Assembly (NCBI GenBank): GCA_023388075.1
Contig: JAEWGX010000058.1
Span: 1 to 5,455 of the forward strand
Direction: 5' to 3'
DNA length: 5,455 nucleotides
DNA from: Pseudomonadota bacterium
Lineage (GTDB): Bacteria; Pseudomonadota; Gammaproteobacteria; Burkholderiales; Burkholderiaceae_E
A program made the translations under genes and the position numbers. Shown piece by piece: positions 1 through 5,455 of this stretch. Positions within the stretch are counted from its first letter, which is position 1. Each line of letters opens with the position of its first letter. Under the pieces are notes generated by a model. It was not told the origin of the DNA and did no database searches. It saw only the letters and a program-made list of their open reading frames with translations.

Positions 1-1423
<1,423 letters not shown>

Positions 1424-1430
1424 GGGTGCG

Positions 1431-1437
1431 CCTCCCC
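1431..1437 (-). promoter_or_regulatory. Ribosome binding site that decides the glgB start
   Basis: On the minus strand the heptamer GGGGAGG ends seven bases before the GTG at 1423. The alternative ATG 48 bases further in is preceded by a GC-rich stretch without purine-rich Shine-Dalgarno bases. This supports a 16-residue extension before the MTDHDIYLF segment that begins the recognisable family homology. Upstream on the minus strand, TTGCTG and TGATAT about 16 bases apart could be a poor promoter, but both match consensus weakly and I do not call it. Confidence 0.6.
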
Positions 1438-1479
1438 AGGGGCAAGGATATCAGCCAGGAGACGGCCGGCAGCAACAAC

Positions 1480-1510
1480 CGGGCCCATCGCGAGGGCTCG
1501 GGCCATCGCG
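1480..1510. repeat. Short direct repeat in the lldD-glgB gap
   Basis: The sequence CGGGCCCATCGCG (1480-1492) recurs as CGGGCCATCGCG (1499-1510), one base shorter and offset by about one and three quarter helical turns. It sits about 60-90 bases upstream of the glgB start. It could be a pair of regulator sites or simply a chance duplication in GC-rich DNA; nothing in the sequence decides between these. Confidence 0.35.
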
Positions 1511-1519
1511 CGGAATATG

Positions 1520-1534
1520 GCGGCGCGACGCCGC
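1520..1534 (-). terminator. Possible terminator hairpin after lldD
   Basis: Read on the minus strand, GCGGCG-TCG-CGCCGC forms a perfect six-base-pair G/C stem with a three-base loop, beginning five bases after the lldD stop codon. The bases after it (CATATTCC) are only slightly U-rich, so as an intrinsic terminator it is weak. It may attenuate rather than end transcription into glgB, or merely protect the 3' end. Confidence 0.35.
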
Positions 1535-1539
1535 GGCGG

Positions 1540-2694
1540 TCAGGCGGGGTACGTGCCGGGCACGAGGATCCGCTTGTCGATGTCGTGCACGTCGCGCAGG
1601 CCGCACAGCGCCATCGTGACGTCCAGCTCCTTCGCGATGATCTCCAGGCTGCGCGTGACGCCTGCCTCGCCCATCGCGCCGAGGCCGTACAGGAACGCGC
1701 GGCCGATGTAGGTGCCGCGGGCACCGAGCGCGAGCGCCCGCGCCACGTCCTGTCCGGAGCGGATGCCGCCGTCCAGGTGGACCTCGATCGAGCTGCCCAC
1801 CGCGTCGACGATGGCCGGCAACGCGCGGATGGAGGAGACCGCGCCGTCGAGCTGGCGGCCGCCATGATTGGAAACGATGATCGCGTCGGCACCGGTTTGC
1901 GCGGCGAGGCGCGCGTCCTCGGCGTCGAGGATGCCCTTGAGGATCAGCTTGCCGCCCCAGCGTGCCTTGATCCATTCGAGGTCGCTCCAGCTCAGCGCCG
2001 GATCGAACTGCTCGTTGGTCCAGGAGGCGAGCGACGACATGTCGCTCACGTTTGCCGCGTGGCCGACGATGTTGCCGAAGGTGCGGCGCTGCGTGCCGAG
2101 CATGCCCAGGCACCAGCGCGGCTTGAGCGCCAGGTTGGCCAGATTGCGCAGCGTCGGCTTCGGTGGCGTGGACAGTCCGTTCTTGATGTCCTTGTGCCGC
2201 TGCCCCATGATCTGCAGGTCCAGCGTCACCACCAGCGCGGAGCATCGCGCGGCCTTGGCCCGCTCGATCAGCCGCGCCATGAAGTCACGGTCCCGCATCA
2301 TGTAGAGCTGGAACCAGAACGGCCGGGTGGTCGCCGCGGCGATGTCCTCGATGGAGCAGATGCTCATCGTCGAGAGGGTGAACGGCACGCCGAAGCGCTC
2401 CGCCGCCCGCGCGGCCAGGATCTCGCCGTCGGCGTGCTGCATGCCGGTCAGGCCGGTGGGGGCGAGCGCCACCGGCATGGCCACCTGCTCGCCGACCATC
2501 GTCGTCGCGATGGAGCGGTTCTCCATGTTGACCGCGACGCGCTGGCGGAACTTGATCCCGGCAAAGTCAGCCTCGTTGGCGAGATAGGTGGACTCGGTCC
2601 AGGCGCCGGAGTCGGCATAGTCGAAAAACATGCGCGGCACGCGGCGGCGCGCGAGGTTCTTGAGGTCTTCGATGCAGGTGATCACCGGGGCCAC
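1540..2694 (-). CDS. lldD: FMN-dependent L-2-hydroxyacid (L-lactate) dehydrogenase, LldD-like
   Basis: The family oxidises L-2-hydroxyacids such as L-lactate to 2-oxoacids with FMN and, in bacterial LldD, passes electrons to membrane quinones. The protein has 384 residues, the usual single-domain length (E. coli LldD has 396), with no cytochrome b2 domain and no signal peptide. Visible active-site residues are Tyr26 in FDYADSG, the FMN-binding segment ALAPTGLTG (76-84), Tyr131 in FQLYMM, Asp159 in VTLDL, Lys253 in LILKGI, and catalytic His277 with Arg280 in SNHGGRQLDG. The phosphate-binding end is HLDGGIRSG (306-314) and YIGRAF (329-334). All expected residues are present, so it should be active. 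The start is GTG, with GAGGA five bases upstream; the next in-frame Met is residue 22, inside the conserved fold. It is divergent from puuE and followed by glgB after 116 bases. L-lactate is the most likely substrate, but glycolate, mandelate or another L-2-hydroxyacid cannot be excluded from sequence. The loop TLDLQIMGQRHKD differs from the TVDMPTPGARYRD of E. coli LldD, so it belongs to a separate branch. Confidence 0.93.
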   Translation of the reverse strand: MAPVITCIEDLKNLARRRVPRMFFDYADSGAWTESTYLANEADFAGIKFRQRVAVNMENRSIATTMVGEQVAMPVALAPTGLTGMQHADGEILAARAAERFGVPFTLSTMSICSIEDIAAATTRPFWFQLYMMRDRDFMARLIERAKAARCSALVVTLDLQIMGQRHKDIKNGLSTPPKPTLRNLANLALKPRWCLGMLGTQRRTFGNIVGHAANVSDMSSLASWTNEQFDPALSWSDLEWIKARWGGKLILKGILDAEDARLAAQTGADAIIVSNHGGRQLDGAVSSIRALPAIVDAVGSSIEVHLDGGIRSGQDVARALALGARGTYIGRAFLYGLGAMGEAGVTRSLEIIAKELDVTMALCGLRDVHDIDKRILVPGTYPA

Positions 2695-2786
2695 GGTTTT
2701 CCTCGATCTGGGGAAGATATGATGCTACACCGGCCACCGCGACGTCCGAAACCGGCGAAGGCCGCCACGCGACGAGGCAGACCAAC
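2695..2786. promoter_or_regulatory. Divergent promoter region between lldD and puuE
   Basis: This 92-base gap must carry the 5' signals of both divergent genes unless either starts elsewhere. On the plus strand TATGAT (2718-2723) is one mismatch from the sigma70 -10 consensus and is an AT-rich island in GC-rich sequence. No good -35 lies 17 bases upstream, where the sequence is GGTTTT, so an activator may be needed (inference). On the minus strand the overlapping TAGCATCATATC is the only candidate -10 area, so the two promoters would overlap. For ribosome sites, GAGGA precedes the lldD GTG and GAGG (2774-2777) lies nine bases before the puuE GTG. Confidence 0.5.
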
Positions 2787-3722
2787 GTGACACGCGACTA
2801 TCCCCGCGACCTGATTGGCTACGGCCGCAATCCGCCCCATGCCGACTGGCCGGGCGGCGCCCGCATCGCGCTGCAGTTCGTCCTGAACTACGAGGAAGGC
2901 GCGGAGAGCTCGGTGCTCCATGGCGACCCCGCGAGCGAGGTGTTTCTCTCCGAGATCGTCAACCCGGCGGCCTATCCCGCGCGCCACCTCTCGATGGAGT
3001 CGATGTACGAGTACGGTTCCCGGGTCGGCGTGTGGCGGATCCTGCGCGAGTTCGAGACCCGCGGGCTGCCGCTCACCGTGTTCGGGGTGGCGATGGCGCT
3101 GCAGCGCCATCCCGAGGCCGCCCGCGCGTTCGTCGAGCTCGGCCACGAGATCGCCTCGCACGGCTGGCGCTGGATCCACTACCAGGAGATCGACGAGCAG
3201 ACCGAGCGCAGCCACATGGCCCGCGCGGTCGAGGTGATCCGAGAGGTCACCGGCGCGCCGCCGCTCGGCTGGTACACCGGGCGTGACAGCCCGAACACGC
3301 TGCGGCTGCTCTGCGACCTGGGCGGCTTCCTCTACAGCAGCGACCACTACGGCGACGACCTGCCGTTCTGGACCCCGGTGCGGCGCAGCGACGGCACGAC
3401 GGTGCAGCAGCTGATCGTGCCGTACACCCTCGACGCGAACGACATGCGCTTCGTGAGCCCCTCGGGCTTCGCCAACGGCGAGCAGTTCTTCGCCTACCTG
3501 CGAGATACCTTCGACGTGCTCTACCGCGAGGGCGCGGAGCTTCCGCGGATGATGTCGGTGGGCCTGCACTGCCGGCTGGTCGGCAAGCCCGGCAGGATGC
3601 GGGCGCTGCAGCGCTTCCTGGACCACGTGGAGAAGCACGATCGCGTCTGGGTCTGCCGGCGGGTGGACATCGCCCGGCACTGGATCGCGCGGCATCCGGC
3701 GGGCGCCGGCGCGAAGGGCTGA
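2787..3722 (+). CDS. puuE: Allantoinase PuuE (polysaccharide-deacetylase fold)
   Basis: PuuE hydrolyses allantoin to allantoate in purine/urate catabolism. It is a cytoplasmic enzyme of the carbohydrate-esterase-4 (NodB-like) fold, and the Pseudomonas fluorescens member is reported to be metal-independent. The 311 residues match that protein (about 308) from end to end: DYPRDLIGYGRNPPH at 4-18, FVLNYEEG at 31-38 in place of the metal-binding TFDDG of true deacetylases, HLSMESMYEYGSR at 67-79, the EIASHGWRW motif at 121-129 (His125), GWYTGR at 161-166, VPYTLDANDMRF at 211-222, and GLHCRLVGKP with His261 at 259-268. Substitution of the canonical metal-binding aspartates is what separates PuuE from chitin/peptidoglycan deacetylases. 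The start is GTG with GAGG upstream; the two upstream ATGs at 2719 and 2722 are out of frame. It is divergently transcribed from lldD. No other allantoin genes (allA, allC, uraD, puuD) are visible in the window. Confidence 0.95.
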   Translation: MTRDYPRDLIGYGRNPPHADWPGGARIALQFVLNYEEGAESSVLHGDPASEVFLSEIVNPAAYPARHLSMESMYEYGSRVGVWRILREFETRGLPLTVFGVAMALQRHPEAARAFVELGHEIASHGWRWIHYQEIDEQTERSHMARAVEVIREVTGAPPLGWYTGRDSPNTLRLLCDLGGFLYSSDHYGDDLPFWTPVRRSDGTTVQQLIVPYTLDANDMRFVSPSGFANGEQFFAYLRDTFDVLYREGAELPRMMSVGLHCRLVGKPGRMRALQRFLDHVEKHDRVWVCRRVDIARHWIARHPAGAGAKG

Positions 3723-3739
3723 GCGCGCCGCTGGCGCGC
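3723..3739 (+). terminator. Hairpin directly after the puuE stop codon
   Basis: GCGCGCC-GCT-GGCGCGC forms a perfect seven-base-pair stem, all G/C, with a three-base loop, starting at the first base after TGA. No U-tract follows (GGTGGTGG), so it is not a textbook intrinsic terminator. It would still be a very stable RNA structure that could pause polymerase or protect the puuE 3' end. Confidence 0.45.
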
Positions 3740-3740
3740 G

Positions 3741-3983
3741 GTGGTGGCGGAGGCCGCGCAGTCCGGACGCCCCGACATCTACAGGAACGTCCACAGAGGG
3801 TTGTGACCGTGCATGAACCGGACGCTCGAGGAGATCGGGCGGATGGATCCGTCGGATGATCTCGACGTCGCCGCCTGGCGCTCGGGAGCAGGGCTGTCCT
3901 TGTCCTCGGACAACTGCAAACGCCGCGCCTCCGGCTGCGGGAAGGCGCAGGTCGAATGGCGGCCGCGGCCGATCGGCACGTAG
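3741..3983 (+). pseudogene. Remnant resembling the N-terminus of a hemerythrin-like (HHE) protein
   Basis: One continuous frame, read through an internal TGA at 3804-3806, gives VVAEAAQSGRPDIYRNVHRGL, stop, then PCMNRTLEEIGRMDP and SDDLDVAA. I recognise the pattern of small bacterial hemerythrin-domain proteins that begin roughly DIYxxIHKALRxxMxxTLxxVGRMDxxDxxDVAA. The interrupting TGA falls where the family usually has Arg, so one C-to-T change from CGA would explain it. The His in the NVH segment would be the first metal-ligand position. After position 3875 the family resemblance stops: the frame runs on as a Cys/Arg-rich tail and ends at TAG 3981-3983, with none of the later His/Glu ligand motifs in any of the three plus frames. 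No convincing ribosome site precedes the GTG at 3741 or the ATG at 3813. The identification rests on remembered family sequence over about 34 residues, so it is tentative. The 56-residue frame from ATG 3813 could instead be a small unrelated gene. Confidence 0.45.
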
Positions 3984-4061
3984 GCGGTACGAGCCACGGG
4001 GCACCGGCGAGTGACCGGGGGCTAGAATCGGCCGGTTGCTCCAACCCGGCGGACCACGGCC
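3984..4061 (+). promoter_or_regulatory. Probable promoter of the D-lactate dehydrogenase gene
   Basis: TAGAAT at 4023-4028, in the context GGGGGCTAGAATCGGCC, matches five of six bases of the sigma70 -10 consensus and lies 33 bases before the ATG at 4062. This arrangement is common in GC-rich proteobacteria. The -35 area around 4000-4006 (GGCACCG) is poor. The Shine-Dalgarno is weak, with GGCGGA about eight bases before the start. In the wider gap, an inverted repeat GCGCCT/AGGCGC (3925-3948) and TGTCC-TC-GGACA (3901-3912) are visible but have no evident function. Confidence 0.45.
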
Positions 4062-5455
4062 ATGAACCAACCCCATCCCCTGTTCGATACCTTGAAGCGC
4101 CCGATGCCGGCGGCGCTCGCGGAGGCGCTCTCGGCCCGCTTCGGCGACCGGTTCTCGACGGCCCAGGCGGTCAGGGACCACCACGGCAAGGACGAGTCGC
4201 CGTTTCCCACCGTGCCGCCGGATGGCGTCGTCTTCGTCAAGACCACCGACGAGGTGGTCGAGGTGGTCAACCTCTGTCGCGAGCACCGCTTCCCGCTGAT
4301 TCCGTATGGCGTCGGCTCCTCCATCGAGGGGCAACTCCTCGCGGTGCACGGGGGCCTGTCGGTGGATCTGTCCGGAATGAACCGGGTGCTGTCGATCGCG
4401 GCGGCGGACCTGACCGCGACCGTCGAGCCGGGCGTCACGCGCAAGCAGCTCAACCAGGAGCTGCGCGACACGGGCCTGTTCTTTCCGATCGACCCCGGCG
4501 CCGACGCGACGCTGGGCGGCATGGCCGCGACCCGCGCCTCGGGCACCAACGCGGTCCGCTACGGGACCATGCGCGAGAATGTCCTCTCGCTCACCGTCGT
4601 CACCGCCGACGGCAAGGTGGTGCGCACCGCCAACCGGGCGCGGAAGTCCTCCGCCGGCTACGACCTGACCCGCCTCTTCATCGGGTCCGAGGGAACGCTC
4701 GGCCTGATAACCGAGGTGACGGTGCGGCTCTACCCCCAGCCCGAGGCCATCTCGGCAGCGGTGGTCAACTTCCCGAGCGCCAAGGCGGCGGTCGACACCG
4801 TCATCCAGACGATCCAGATGGGCGTGCCGGTGGCGCGCTGCGAGTTCATCGACCCGCCGGCCATCCGGGCGATCAACCAGCACAGCAAGCTGGAGCTGCG
4901 CGAGGCCTATACGCTCTTCTTCGAGTTCCACGGCAGCGAACAGGGCGTTGCCGAGCAGGCGGAGATCACGCAGCAGATTGCGGCCGACCACGGCGGCGCC
5001 GACTTCGAATGGGCCTCGCGCCCGGAGGACCGGACCCGGCTGTGGAACGCGCGGCACAACGCCTACTTCGCCTGCCTGCAGCAGCGGCCGGGTTGCAAGG
5101 CGATCTCCACCGACACCTGCGTGCCGATCTCCAATCTCGCGACCTCGCTCGAAGGCGCCCGGAAGCTGCTGGAGGAGAGCGGCTTCCAGTCCATGATCAT
5201 CGGCCACGTGGGTGACGGCAACTTCCACTGCGTCATCCTCGTGGATCCGGATGATCCGGACGAGATGCGACGGGCCGAGCTGGTCAACGACCAGATCGTG
5301 CGGCTTGCGCAATCGCTGGATGGCACGTGCACCGGCGAGCACGGCATCGGGCTGCACAAGATCGGCTTCCTGGTGGACGAAGCCGGCGAGGACGGGCTGG
5401 AGCTGATGCGGCGGATCAAGGTCGCGCTCGATCCGCACAACATCCTCAATCCCGG
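4062..5455 (+). CDS. dld: FAD-linked D-lactate dehydrogenase (cytochrome-type), last residues off-window
   Basis: The enzyme oxidises D-lactate (or a related D-2-hydroxyacid) to the 2-oxoacid using FAD, with electrons going to a cytochrome or quinone. The window shows 464 full codons plus two bases, ending ILNPG, the usual last conserved motif, so only a few residues are missing. The FAD-binding PCMH-type half has PYGVGSSIEG (81-90), VEPGVTRKQLN (121-131), FPIDPGADATLGGMAA (141-156) and the GTNAVRYGTMRENVL stretch (161-175), plus FIGSEGTLGLITEV (206-219). The C-terminal half has VPVARCEFID (255-264), then HVGDGNFH (His382, His389) and TGEHGIG with Glu426, the metal/substrate ligands of the D-2-hydroxyacid dehydrogenase group. 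It resembles human LDHD along its whole length (remembered, not aligned). No signal peptide or membrane segment is seen. Glycolate oxidase subunit GlcD is the main alternative; partner GlcE/GlcF genes, if present, would lie to the right. The start ATG fits the start of family homology, but its ribosome site is weak. Confidence 0.93.
   Translation, partial: MNQPHPLFDTLKRPMPAALAEALSARFGDRFSTAQAVRDHHGKDESPFPTVPPDGVVFVKTTDEVVEVVNLCREHRFPLIPYGVGSSIEGQLLAVHGGLSVDLSGMNRVLSIAAADLTATVEPGVTRKQLNQELRDTGLFFPIDPGADATLGGMAATRASGTNAVRYGTMRENVLSLTVVTADGKVVRTANRARKSSAGYDLTRLFIGSEGTLGLITEVTVRLYPQPEAISAAVVNFPSAKAAVDTVIQTIQMGVPVARCEFIDPPAIRAINQHSKLELREAYTLFFEFHGSEQGVAEQAEITQQIAADHGGADFEWASRPEDRTRLWNARHNAYFACLQQRPGCKAISTDTCVPISNLATSLEGARKLLEESGFQSMIIGHVGDGNFHCVILVDPDDPDEMRRAELVNDQIVRLAQSLDGTCTGEHGIGLHKIGFLVDEAGEDGLELMRRIKVALDPHNILNP

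Noticed and set aside
1447..1476. TTGCTG and TGATAT on the minus strand as a glgB promoter
   Set aside because: Each hexamer matches the sigma70 consensus at only about three positions, and glgB could be read through from lldD.
3901..3948. Inverted repeats TGTCC/GGACA and GCGCCT/AGGCGC as a possible operator or riboswitch
   Set aside because: The stems are five to six base pairs, which is common by chance in GC-rich DNA, and there is no conserved riboswitch core or link to a ribosome site. They are mentioned only as context of the promoter region.
3779..3997. A 72-codon minus-strand frame in the gap, starting with GTG and ending HNPLWTFL
   Set aside because: It has no ribosome site and no recognised family, and it overlaps the plus-strand hemerythrin-like remnant, which explains the sequence better. 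It is kept as a remote possibility only.
2682..5438. A 918-codon open frame on the minus strand across puuE and the D-lactate dehydrogenase gene
   Set aside because: It is antisense to two clearly recognisable enzymes, has a low-complexity Arg/Val/Ala/Leu/His-rich composition and no family resemblance. Long antisense open frames are expected when third codon positions are nearly all G or C. Its length is striking but it needs no coding explanation.

Overview
The window is compact, GC-rich bacterial chromosome (about two thirds G+C by eye, with strong G/C preference at third codon positions). It looks proteobacterial, most likely a beta- or related gammaproteobacterium. This rests on the GC bias, on products that resemble proteobacterial homologues as I remember them (PuuE-type allantoinase, an LldD-like flavoenzyme, a GlgB without the N1 domain), and on a TAGAAT-type promoter. 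I see no rRNA, tRNA, CRISPR array, insertion sequence or phage gene.

Layout, left to right. Positions 1-1423 (minus strand) hold the N-terminal two thirds to three quarters of glgB, the glycogen branching enzyme, whose C-terminus lies off the left edge. A 116-base gap follows, then lldD at 1540-2694 (minus), an FMN-dependent L-2-hydroxyacid dehydrogenase. A 92-base divergent promoter region separates it from puuE at 2787-3722 (plus), the cofactor-independent allantoinase of purine breakdown. Positions 3723-4061 contain a possible hairpin terminator, a decayed reading frame that resembles the N-terminus of a hemerythrin-like (HHE) protein, and the probable promoter of the last gene. Positions 4062-5455 (plus) hold a nearly complete FAD-linked D-lactate dehydrogenase (LDHD/GlcD family) that runs off the right edge.

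The genes do not form one obvious operon. Three complete or nearly complete metabolic enzymes sit together: an L-2-hydroxyacid dehydrogenase, an allantoinase, and a D-2-hydroxyacid dehydrogenase. The two flavoenzymes together could oxidise both lactate enantiomers to pyruvate and pass electrons to the respiratory chain. A link to the glyoxylate/glycolate end of allantoin breakdown is possible but is inference only. glgB belongs to glycogen synthesis and is probably the edge of a separate glg cluster.

I did not find a convincing new biological system. The most interesting item is the hemerythrin-like remnant at 3741-3983, interrupted by a TGA where the family usually has arginine.
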